This document shows positions 28,039 to 33,637 of a stretch of 33,637 nucleotides of DNA, piece after piece. This DNA comes from Limisphaerales bacterium. Its GTDB lineage: Bacteria; Verrucomicrobiota; Verrucomicrobiia; Limisphaerales; UBA11358. The DNA is taken from the NCBI GenBank assembly GCA_003151855.1, contig PLYV01000155.1, positions 1-33,637 on the forward strand. The letters are read 5' to 3'. How positions within the stretch are numbered: position 1 is the first letter of the stretch; each line of letters begins with the position of its first letter. The translations under genes and the position numbers were made by a program. The notes under the pieces were generated by a model. The model saw only the letters and a program-made list of their open reading frames with translations. It was not told where the DNA came from and searched no databases.

Positions 28039-28553
28039 GCGCCGAGTTTAGCCGGGCGCGACAGTTGTGCGAATGAAAATCTTTGCGCCAGCCGCCGCAC
28101 CAGCCGGTTTTCCTCGCGTTTCATCGTGCGCCGCAAAGCCGGCTTCAAATCGTCGTAGCCAAGCAGATGCAAAATGCCATGGACGACGTAGCGCACCACT
28201 TCCGCCTGCCAGCTGGTGCCAAATTCTTTTGCCTGCTTGATGGCGTCATCCACACAGACAAACAACTCGCCGTGCAATTGTTTCCGCTTTCCGCTTTCCG
28301 CCTTCCGCTTTTCCGAGTGGTCGAACGTGATGACATCCGTCGAGCCTTCATGCTGGAGAAATTGCCAGTTCACCCGCGCCATTTTCTTCGCGCCGACGAG
28401 GTGGATGCCGAGTTCCGCCTCGGTGATTTCAAGTTCCGTGAAAAGTTCGGCCACGATCTGCTTCAAAAAGCGCGCGCTGATTTTCTTCGTCCTTTGGCGG
28501 TTGGCGACACTTACCAGCAGCAAGCATGGAGGATGGAAAATTGAAGATGGCAT
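28035..28553 (-). CDS. ybeY: Endoribonuclease YbeY (rRNA maturation factor)
   Basis: Single-strand endoribonuclease involved in 16S rRNA 3' maturation and ribosome quality control. Seen here: VANRQRTKK near the N-terminus, ADxx-type STDVITFDHS, GELFVCVDDA, and the metal-site motif HGILHLLGYDD (H125, H129, D135 counted from ATG 28553). The family consensus ends GYDH, so the third ligand is Asp instead of His. The start is uncertain: ATG 28553 lies inside the spacer repeat and gives 172 residues with a Pro/Phe-rich extension, while TTG 28523 gives 162 residues beginning LLLVSVANRQR, closer to normal YbeY length. A heptamer DNA repeat at 28281-28315 encodes an unusual basic loop KRKAESGKRK between two conserved strands. 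It sits between phoH and the DUF502 gene, the usual ybeY-phoH pairing. Confidence 0.9.
   Translation of the reverse strand: MPSSIFHPPCLLLVSVANRQRTKKISARFLKQIVAELFTELEITEAELGIHLVGAKKMARVNWQFLQHEGSTDVITFDHSEKRKAESGKRKQLHGELFVCVDDAIKQAKEFGTSWQAEVVRYVVHGILHLLGYDDLKPALRRTMKREENRLVRRLAQRFSFAQLSRPAKLGA
28281..28315. repeat. Heptamer microsatellite TTTCCGC inside ybeY
   Basis: Five near-perfect tandem heptamers: TTTCCGC three times exactly (28281-28301), then CTTCCGC and TTTTCCG. They lie within the ybeY coding region. Because 7 is not a multiple of 3, gain or loss of one unit would shift the reading frame. Confidence 0.85.
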
Positions 28554-28601
28554 GGCGAGCAGGGCGTTTTTCTATTCTCCATCTTCCATTATCCATCCTC
28601 G
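28526..28601. repeat. Imperfect inverted-repeat spacer element, copy B
   Basis: Arms 28531-28550 and 28579-28598 are 20 bases each and complementary at 18 of 20 positions, with a 28-base loop. The sequence is clearly related to copy A at 27298-27373. It covers the gap between the phoH-like gene and ybeY, reaching to within 2 bases of the phoH stop, and contains the ATG at 28553 that would start the longer YbeY form. Confidence 0.75.
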
Positions 28602-28603
28602 TT

Positions 28604-29572
28604 TCATTTCGGCTCCGCGCCACGGCTGCGATGGTTTTCGTAGGCTGCGATGATGCGCTGCACCAGCGGATGCCGCACCACGTCGCGCTTGGAAAACTCA
28701 ATGATGCCAATGCCTTCCGTGCCGTGCAGCGCACGGTGCGCTTCGGCGAGGCCGGAGTGTTTGTGCGACGGCAAATCCACCTGCGATTCGTCGCCGGTGA
28801 TGACCGCCTTCGAGCCGTGGCCGAGCCGCGTGAGAAACATCAGCATCTGTTCCGTCGTGGAATTTTGCGCTTCGTCCAAAATGATGAACGCTCCGTTCAG
28901 CGTGCGCCCGCGCATATAGGCGAGCGGCGCAATCTCAATCGTGCCGCGCTCGGTGAGCTTCACAATTTCCTCCGTCGGCATCATGTCCTGCAACGCGTCG
29001 TGCAGCGGGCGCAGATAAGGCGTGATTTTTTCGAGCAAATCACCCGGCAAAAACCCCAGCGCCTCGCCGGCCTCGACCGCCGGGCGCGTCAAAATGATCC
29101 GCGACACCGTGCCTTCGCGCAGCGCGGACAAAGCCATCGCCACGGCCAGATAGGTTTTGCCCGTGCCCGCCGGCCCGATGCCGAACGTCACGTCGTGCTG
29201 GCGGATGGCGTCGAGATATTTTTTCTGGCCGACGGTTTTGGCGGTCACGCCGGGCTTGCGTTCGTGCGTGGTCACGCGGTCGCTGACCATGTCCTTGAGC
29301 GTGGTGCCGCCCTCGTGCTTCACCACGTTCAGCGCATGCAGGAACTCGCGGTTCTTCACCGGCGATCCGGTTTTCAACAGGCTTTCCAGCGATGTAAATA
29401 AATGCTTGGCGCGCTCAATGTCAGCCGCCGTGCCTTCCAATTTAATCCAGCCTTCGCGGGAAGTCGCCTTGACGCCCAATTCGAGTTCAAGCGTCGCCAG
29501 ATTGCTCGGCTCGTGGTTGAACAACTGCTGCGCGAACCGCGCGTTCTCGTAATGAAGGGTTTCAGTGGCCAC
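28604..29572 (-). CDS. PhoH family ATPase (PhoH-like, YbeZ type)
   Basis: Cytoplasmic P-loop ATPase of 322 residues, length normal for the YbeZ/PhoH-like family. Walker A GPAGTGKT at 133-140, Walker B IILDEAQN at about 230-237, with AFIILDEAQNSTTEQM and VITGDESQVDLP characteristic of PhoH. An N-terminal KH-like region (about 20-65) precedes it. It has been linked to RNA metabolism together with YbeY, which is encoded next downstream. The start is GTG 29572, 9 bases after the HIT gene stop; no Shine-Dalgarno is evident. The C-terminal codons end just before the inverted-repeat spacer element. Confidence 0.95.
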   Translation of the reverse strand: MATETLHYENARFAQQLFNHEPSNLATLELELGVKATSREGWIKLEGTAADIERAKHLFTSLESLLKTGSPVKNREFLHALNVVKHEGGTTLKDMVSDRVTTHERKPGVTAKTVGQKKYLDAIRQHDVTFGIGPAGTGKTYLAVAMALSALREGTVSRIILTRPAVEAGEALGFLPGDLLEKITPYLRPLHDALQDMMPTEEIVKLTERGTIEIAPLAYMRGRTLNGAFIILDEAQNSTTEQMLMFLTRLGHGSKAVITGDESQVDLPSHKHSGLAEAHRALHGTEGIGIIEFSKRDVVRHPLVQRIIAAYENHRSRGAEPK

Positions 29573-29581
29573 AGATGAAAT

Positions 29582-30067
29582 TTATTTTAACAGTTCTGCC
29601 CGCAGTTTCGCCGCGATCTCCTTCAACGCATCGGGCACGACGCTCGTATTCGCAAGCACCGGCATGAAATTCGTATCGCCATTCCAGCGCGGCACGATGT
29701 GGACGTGCAGATGTTCCGCGATGCCCGCGCCGGCGACCTTGCCGATATTGATGCCCACGTTGAATCCATCCGGCTTCATCACCGCCGACAAGGCATTGCT
29801 GCAACGCCGCACGAGTTTCCACAAGTCGGTGAGTTCCTCGTCCGTCAGCCCGTTCAAATCCGGCACTTCTTTGTAAGGCACGACCATCAGGTGCCCGCCG
29901 TTGTAGGGATAACGGTTAAGGAGCGCAAAACAGGTGCGCTCGCGCACGACGACGAGATTTTCCACGTCATCGGACGATTGCGCGATGCGCGCGAACAAGC
30001 CTTCCTTCAGTTCCGGCTTGGGCGACAAAATGTATTCGATGCGCCACGGCGCGTGGAGTGAGTCCAT
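29582..30067 (-). CDS. HIT family nucleotide-binding hydrolase
   Basis: Histidine-triad protein of 161 residues. The catalytic motif HLHVHIVPRW supplies H119, H121 and H123, and NRYPYNGGHLMVVP is the other conserved strand. FNVGINIGKVAGAG precedes the triad, as in Ap4A phosphorylase-like HIT proteins. The likely activity is hydrolysis or phosphorolysis of a dinucleoside polyphosphate or nucleotide conjugate; the exact substrate is unknown. ATG 30067 is followed by MDSLHAPWRIEYI, the usual beginning of this group. The gene lies between a small membrane protein and the phoH-like gene in the same direction. Confidence 0.93.
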   Translation of the reverse strand: MDSLHAPWRIEYILSPKPELKEGLFARIAQSSDDVENLVVVRERTCFALLNRYPYNGGHLMVVPYKEVPDLNGLTDEELTDLWKLVRRCSNALSAVMKPDGFNVGINIGKVAGAGIAEHLHVHIVPRWNGDTNFMPVLANTSVVPDALKEIAAKLRAELLK

Positions 30068-30109
30068 GGGGGAAAAGTTAAAACGCGGGGCGAATAAGGA
30101 AAGCCAAAA

Positions 30110-30364
30110 TCACTTCCGTCCCCGAAACAGATACTTCGCAAATAAAATTAATCCGGAGAATTTATAATTGGGATCCACGTATTTCTCGATGACGTAAAAC
30201 GCGAAATAATAAAATCGGCAAAAACTCCAGATGGTCAACGCGAGCAATACGGCTGTCTGCCATTTCAAGTTGTCGAGCAGCAGCAACACGGTTGCGATGA
30301 TGCCGATGAGCAGGAACAGTAGTCCCTTGAGCTTGATCCAAAATGGATTCGACAGGTCTTTCAT
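30110..30364 (-). CDS. Small membrane protein of unknown function
   Basis: An 84-residue protein that I do not recognise. It has two hydrophobic segments (about 14-30, GLLFLLIGIIATVLLLL, and about 36-59, QTAVLLALTIWSFCRFYYFAFYV) and a basic tail ending FRGRK, so it is probably an inner-membrane protein with two helices and a cytoplasmic tail. Its ATG (30362-30364) overlaps the lpxB TGA stop by 4 bases (ATGA), which strongly suggests real translation coupled to lpxB. The position next to lpxB makes a link to envelope or lipid A biogenesis possible, but that is inference only. Confidence 0.75.
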   Translation of the reverse strand: MKDLSNPFWIKLKGLLFLLIGIIATVLLLLDNLKWQTAVLLALTIWSFCRFYYFAFYVIEKYVDPNYKFSGLILFAKYLFRGRK

Positions 30365-31527
30365 GCGAACAGACTCAACACCGCCGTCGCCGCGCGTCCC
30401 GCCGCGCCGGGCGCGCCGAGCGAGGCCACGATTTGGGCAAGCTGCGCCTTGATTTTTGCTCGTTGAACTTCGTCCTGCAACAGTTTCAGCGCGGCCTGCG
30501 AAAGATTTTCCGGCGTGGCTGCTGACTGGATGAATTCAGGATAAACTTCCTCGCCCGCGAGCAGGTTGGGCATCGTCAGCGATTTCACCGTCACAATGCG
30601 CCGGGCTATCTGATAGGTGAGCCACGAAGTTTTGTAGAGCGTCACCGTCGGCACGCCGAAGAACGCGCACTCCATCGTCACCGTGCCCGTCGAGGCGAGG
30701 GCGACATCCGATTCCGCCAGTGCCCACGGCAGTTCGCCGATCTGGATTTCCAGATTCGTCGCGCCGAGCGATTTTGCGAGCGTCACCAGCGCCGGATTCG
30801 GCAAAACCATCTTCGCCTTCGCCGCCGGCAATTTTTCCTGAATCAACTTCAGCGCCGCCAGCATCACGGGCAGATGTTTTTTGATTTCGCTCGTCCGGCT
30901 GCCGGGCAGCAACAGAATTTGCGGTTGGCGATTGGCGATTGACGCGCCTCCCGCCGATCCGCTCGTAAATCGCAAATCGTCATTCGCAAATCTCCCGATC
31001 ATCGGGTGTCCGACAAACTCCACGCGCAGTTTCGGCGCGCGCCGTGCATACCAGTCTTTCTCAAACGGGAAAATGCTCAACAGCAGATCGTAGTCGCGCG
31101 CCAGCTTGTCCGCGCGGCCGGGCCGCGACGCCCACACCTGCGGCGACACGAACTGGACGATTTTCGGATTCCACTTGGAAAAGGGATTTTCGCGGACGTA
31201 TTTTTTGATAGCCTGGCCGAACCGCAGGTTGAATCCGCCAAAATCAATGCCGATGATTATTTCCGGCTTGCGCTCGATGGCCAGCGCGAGCAGTTGATTG
31301 AACAGCCGGCGGAACTCAAAATATTTCTTAAGCACGTCCGTGATGCCAATGACCGAATGCTGGGTGAGGTCGAAAGCCAGTTCTACGCCGGCGGCGGACA
31401 TCTTCGCGCCGCCCGCGCCAAAAAACTTCGCGTCCGGCAACTGGCCGCGCAAGGCGGACACCAGTTCCGCCGCGAGCAGATCTCCGCTCGCTTCCCCGGC
31501 GATGAGCATGAAAGTTTTCGGTTTCAA
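30361..31527 (-). CDS. lpxB: Lipid-A-disaccharide synthase LpxB
   Basis: GT19 glycosyltransferase of 388 residues that joins UDP-2,3-diacylglucosamine and 2,3-diacylglucosamine-1-phosphate to make the lipid A disaccharide at the inner membrane. Family marks: MLIAGEASGDLLAAEL, FGAGGAKMSAAGVEL, IGIDFGGFNLR (commonly IDsPdFN), QFVSPQVWASRPGRA, EFVGHPM, LLLPGSRTSEI and STGTVTMECAFFGVPTVTLYKTSWLTY. Start TTG 31527 gives MKPKTFMLIAGEASGD; the next in-frame ATG at 31509 would begin directly at MLIAGEASGD and is possible. No clear Shine-Dalgarno is seen. It is the first gene of the minus-strand run and shows the organism makes lipid A. Confidence 0.96.
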   Translation of the reverse strand: MKPKTFMLIAGEASGDLLAAELVSALRGQLPDAKFFGAGGAKMSAAGVELAFDLTQHSVIGITDVLKKYFEFRRLFNQLLALAIERKPEIIIGIDFGGFNLRFGQAIKKYVRENPFSKWNPKIVQFVSPQVWASRPGRADKLARDYDLLLSIFPFEKDWYARRAPKLRVEFVGHPMIGRFANDDLRFTSGSAGGASIANRQPQILLLPGSRTSEIKKHLPVMLAALKLIQEKLPAAKAKMVLPNPALVTLAKSLGATNLEIQIGELPWALAESDVALASTGTVTMECAFFGVPTVTLYKTSWLTYQIARRIVTVKSLTMPNLLAGEEVYPEFIQSAATPENLSQAALKLLQDEVQRAKIKAQLAQIVASLGAPGAAGRAATAVLSLFA

Positions 31528-31540
31528 TTGTTGATTTGGC

Positions 31541-31562
31541 AGGAGACGACGTGATGTGTCTC
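31541..31562. repeat. 22-base direct repeat, copy 1
   Basis: AGGAGACGACGTGATGTGTCTC, matching the copy at 31604-31625 at 20 of 22 positions. Each copy has AGAC near the left end and GTCT near the right end, so it can form a small hairpin. It lies between the lpxB start and its predicted promoter. Confidence 0.75.
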
Positions 31563-31603
31563 TAGCTTTGATTTTGTTTTCATCCAGTTCGCGTTTAATT
31601 TGT

Positions 31604-31625
31604 AGGAGACGACGTGAGGAGTCTC
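31604..31625. repeat. 22-base direct repeat, copy 2
   Basis: AGGAGACGACGTGAGGAGTCTC, exactly 63 bases after copy 1, or about six helical turns. GAGAC and GTCTC at its two ends are complementary. It lies just downstream of the predicted minus-strand promoter. Confidence 0.75.
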
Positions 31626-31637
31626 AAACTTATTTTC

Positions 31638-31667
31638 ATTGTATAGATATACTTGCAGACTTGTCAC
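31638..31667 (-). promoter_or_regulatory. Putative sigma-70 promoter for the lpxB run
   Basis: On the minus strand, GTGACA (31667-31662) is a 5 of 6 match to the -35 consensus and TACAAT (31643-31638) a 5 of 6 match to the -10, with an 18-base spacer. Transcription would start near 31631 and give lpxB a leader of about 100 bases containing both 22-base repeats. This is prediction from consensus only. Confidence 0.4.
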
Positions 31668-31841
31668 TCCGTCGTCGGTAAAAAATGTTGTGGAAATCAG
31701 GTGTTTCAGGACTGTTGCTGCCGGTGTTTTTGCCGCTGCCGAAGCCAAGCTGCCATTTGGAATATTTGTATTTCCAGATGGCGGAGTCATTTTTCTATCC
31801 ACCGGTAGGAAGTTATGGAATAGATTGGGCGAGATTCCCCG

Positions 31842-32393
31842 ATGAAGAAAAAATCATTCCCGCTCTCGGAAGTCTATCGGCTGCTCGAACCCGGCCCGGT
31901 CGTGCTGGTCACGACGAGCCGCGCCGGGCGGGCGAACGTCATGCCGATGTCTTGGCACACGATGCTGGAATTCGAGCCGCCGCTTGTCGGCTGCGTCGTC
32001 AGCAACCAGAACTACTCGTTCGCCACGCTCAAGGCCACCAAAGAATGCGTGATCAACATCCCGACGGTGGAACTCGCGAAAAAAGTGGTGGCTTGTGGAA
32101 ATCTTTCCGGCGCGGACACGGACAAGTTCCGCGCCGTCGGCCTCACGCCAGTGCCGGCAACCTGCGTCCGTCCGCCGCTCATCGCCGAATGTTATGCGAG
32201 TCTGGAATGCAAGGTCGTGGATGCGAAACTGGTCAGCAAATATAACTTCTTTATCCTCGAAGTCGTGGCGGCGTGGATTGACTCATCGCGGAAACGGCCG
32301 CGCACCATCCATCATCAGGGCGAAGGCGTGTTCATGGTGGCGGGACGGACACTGCATCTGCCGTCGCCCATCACTTCCCGGGGTGGCAGTTGA
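31842..32393 (+). CDS. Flavin reductase family protein
   Basis: Cytoplasmic FMN-binding split-barrel protein of 183 residues, of the flavin reductase-like (PF01613/DIM6-NTAB) family. Motifs: GPVVLVTTSRAGRANVMPMSWHTMLEFEPPLVGCVVS, read in two parts (PVVLVTTSRAGRANVMP and MSWHTMLEFEPPLVGC), then KECVINIPT and FRAVGLTPVPA, then EVVAAWID near the end. Members reduce free flavins with NAD(P)H or bind FMN for other redox steps; which applies here cannot be told. ATG 31842 is followed by a basic MKKKSFPLSEVYRLL. It is transcribed divergently from lpxB and stands alone, with no gene following for 520 bases. Confidence 0.9.
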   Translation: MKKKSFPLSEVYRLLEPGPVVLVTTSRAGRANVMPMSWHTMLEFEPPLVGCVVSNQNYSFATLKATKECVINIPTVELAKKVVACGNLSGADTDKFRAVGLTPVPATCVRPPLIAECYASLECKVVDAKLVSKYNFFILEVVAAWIDSSRKRPRTIHHQGEGVFMVAGRTLHLPSPITSRGGS

Positions 32394-32913
32394 CGGATTG
32401 GCGACAGCGGCGTTTGCGGACAAGCAATGGGCCGGTGAGGCTATCGGGCATCCGCATGGGTCACTTTTGCTTCCCGCCTGAGTCTCATCGGCCTGATGAA
32501 ACATAGTCCCGTTCCGCCGGTTTTCAAGGGGCGCAAGTTCCGGATGTGCCGGCTACCGGTCGCGTCTGGTTCTTGGAAAAAGAGTGAGCCATTTTCTGGA
32601 TAAATTGTTTGAACGAAAGACCAGCCCGGCAGTCGAACTCTGCGTATCTGACCAACTGATCTTTTGTCAGCAGCGACGACAATCTGGCAAAGGGCTTTTC
32701 TAAATCAACGGGACGGCGTCGCTGTCCGTCCCGACAATTTCTCTTCGTTTCGTCCGCTGGATTGCATGGCTGTCGGCGGCTATTTTTTTTGCGCCAAGTG
32801 AAAAATTTCACAAACTTTTCTTGCGGTGCCGGTGCCGGATTGATAAATAAGGCGGACGATTTTTGTTTAGCAGCGCAGCTTTTAATGGGCTGCGGTTTTA
32901 ACTTTTAGACGAA
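32394..32913. other. Intergenic region, 520 bp, upstream of the Alternative Complex III genes
   Basis: No supported gene. A minus-strand 95-residue frame (32524-32811) starts at GTG and has no recognised family. The region contains a GC-rich hairpin (32709-32733), a symmetrical GTGAAA-AA-TTTCAC element (32798-32811) about 100 bases before actA, and a small hairpin CGCAGC/GCTGCG (32874-32894) in the actA leader. TTGCGG at 32821 and TAAATA at 32844 are 17 bases apart but match promoter consensus poorly. Confidence 0.6.
32709..32733. repeat. GC-rich hairpin, possible terminator or dispersed repeat
   Basis: CGGGACGG (32709-32716) and CCGTCCCG (32726-32733) pair perfectly around a 9-base loop, followed by a pyrimidine-rich ACAATTTCTCTT. 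It could terminate transcription from the flavin-reductase gene 315 bases upstream. It shares GACGGCGTCGC (32712-32722) with the hairpin at 23960-23982. Confidence 0.55.
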
Positions 32914-33576
32914 GTGATTTTCCCGAAGTGGACAAATAGTTTGCCTTTTCTGCTGGCCGCCGGCGCGGCTTTCGCAGGCATAGGCGTTGCCGCTGGCGTG
33001 ACGATTTATCTCACGCCCAAATACACCCGTGCGGGCTATCAGCCGGTGCAGCCGGTGCCGTTCTCGCACAACATCCATGCGGGCCAGCTCGGCCTGGACT
33101 GCCGCTTCTGCCATAACGGCGTGGAGCGTTCCTGGTTTGCCAATCTTCCCGGTGCGTCCACCTGCATGAACTGCCACAACGTCGTGCTCAAGGATGACCC
33201 GCGCCTGCAGATCGTCCGCGACAGCGCGGCGAACAACACGCCGATTCCGTGGGTGCAGGTGCACAAGACGCCGGACTACGTTTATTTCAACCACGAAGTC
33301 CATGTGGATCGCGGCATCAGTTGTGTGAAATGCCATGGGCGAATTGACCAGATGGACGAGGTGCGCCACGAGAAGTCGCTCAGCATGAGTTTCTGTCTGG
33401 ATTGCCATCGTGATCCGGCGGCGAACATCCGCCCGACGGACAAGGTCACCAAACTGGACTGGCAGTGGAGCACCAATGCCGCTGAAGCTGACAAGCTGCA
33501 AACTGTCGAAGGTAAGAAACTTGTGGAACACATGCGCGTCGAATCGCTGCAAAGCTGCTCGGCCTGCCACCGTTAA
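32914..33576 (+). CDS. actA: Alternative Complex III pentaheme cytochrome c subunit ActA
   Basis: Multiheme c-type cytochrome of 220 residues, a subunit of Alternative Complex III (quinol oxidation linked to cytochrome c or oxidase). One N-terminal membrane anchor or uncleaved signal (about residues 10-33, LPFLLAAGAAFAGIGVAAG), then five CxxCH heme sites: CRFCH (63-67), CMNCH (84-88), CVKCH (137-141), CLDCH (161-165) and CSACH (215-219). His residues in FSHNIHAG, YFNHEVH and similar are candidate distal ligands. The start GTG 32914 gives MIFPKWTN, a usual ActA beginning. The last heme motif ends one residue before the stop. The next gene starts directly after the TAA without spacing. Confidence 0.92.
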   Translation: MIFPKWTNSLPFLLAAGAAFAGIGVAAGVTIYLTPKYTRAGYQPVQPVPFSHNIHAGQLGLDCRFCHNGVERSWFANLPGASTCMNCHNVVLKDDPRLQIVRDSAANNTPIPWVQVHKTPDYVYFNHEVHVDRGISCVKCHGRIDQMDEVRHEKSLSMSFCLDCHRDPAANIRPTDKVTKLDWQWSTNAAEADKLQTVEGKKLVEHMRVESLQSCSACHR

Positions 33577-33637
33577 ATGAATCCGAATCCGACCAATTCA
33601 ACGCCCGCGAACGGCCGCCGTTACTGGCGCAGCCTCG
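33577..33637 (+). CDS. actB: Alternative Complex III iron-sulfur/molybdopterin-like subunit ActB (3' partial)
   Basis: Only 20 codons are in the window. ATG 33577 immediately follows the actA stop, and the visible sequence contains RRYWRSL. The YWRSL element is the common beginning of ActB, the large subunit that resembles molybdopterin oxidoreductases fused to a ferredoxin-like part. The identification relies on this short motif and on the fixed actA-actB gene order; the remainder lies beyond the right edge. Confidence 0.7.
   Translation, partial: MNPNPTNSTPANGRRYWRSL

Larger units (their letters stand above)
31528..31841. other. Divergent intergenic region, 314 bp
   Basis: Lies between lpxB (minus) and the flavin-reductase gene (plus). 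It contains a minus-strand promoter candidate and two copies of a 22-base repeat. A minus-strand 92-residue frame (31524-31802) and a plus-strand frame (31639-31845) cross it, but neither has a recognisable domain; the former merely translates the repeats twice (HVVSYKLN and HVVSCQIN). Confidence 0.6.

Noticed and set aside
31524-31802. 92-residue minus-strand frame upstream of lpxB
   Set aside because: Its C-terminal half is only the 22-base DNA repeat translated twice, and it starts upstream of the predicted lpxB promoter.
32524-32811. 95-residue minus-strand frame before actA
   Set aside because: Starts at GTG within a symmetrical element, crosses a perfect GC hairpin, and shows no known motif; kept only as a remote possibility.

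Overview
The window looks like a chromosomal segment of a Verrucomicrobiota bacterium, probably a Pedosphaera/Limisphaerales-type lineage. The basis is content, not database comparison: very long secreted proteins with autotransporter-associated beta-strand repeats, a type II pseudopilin with a C-terminal H-X9-DG motif, a kinase fused to a membrane segment and helical repeats, an LpxB gene (so an outer membrane with lipid A), and the start of an Alternative Complex III operon. Base composition is GC-rich and few genes have a clear Shine-Dalgarno site.

Layout. (1) 2-1972, plus strand: the 3' part of a Ser/Thr protein kinase gene that enters from the left edge. (2) 2413-9294, plus strand: a 2293-residue secreted beta-strand-repeat protein, closed by a strong hairpin terminator at 9356-9389. 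(3) 9418-23801, plus strand: an apparent operon of pseudopilin, alpha-L-fucosidase (GH29), a second GH29 fucosidase with lectin-like modules, and a 2728-residue giant. The giant carries an alginate-lyase-superfamily domain among LamG, fibronectin III, discoidin-like and beta-strand-repeat modules. Together these resemble a locus for attacking a fucose- and uronate-containing polysaccharide outside the cytoplasm. (4) 23802-24209: a convergent spacer full of hairpins and a GATTAN hexamer tract. (5) 24210-31527, minus strand: a run of housekeeping genes in transcription order lpxB, small membrane protein, HIT protein, phoH-like, ybeY, DUF502 protein, recO, then a hybrid sensor kinase. Several junctions overlap by 4 bases, and two copies of an imperfect inverted repeat sit in the spacers. 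(6) 31842-32393, plus strand: a flavin-reductase-family protein, divergent from lpxB. (7) 32914 to the right edge, plus strand: pentaheme cytochrome ActA followed immediately by the first codons of ActB.

The most interesting material is the 2.4-23.8 kb secreted-polysaccharidase region. Three of its proteins end in a related C-terminal domain that closes in an F-[YF]-R-L motif. Two giants reuse a module opening with a W-x-G ... W ... NW ... FDD signature six times in total, and a pseudopilin is apparently translationally coupled to a fucosidase. Secondary points are a heptamer microsatellite inside ybeY, an Asp in place of the third metal-ligand His of YbeY, and several short repeat families in the spacers.

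All family assignments are made by reading motifs in the translations; no searches were run.
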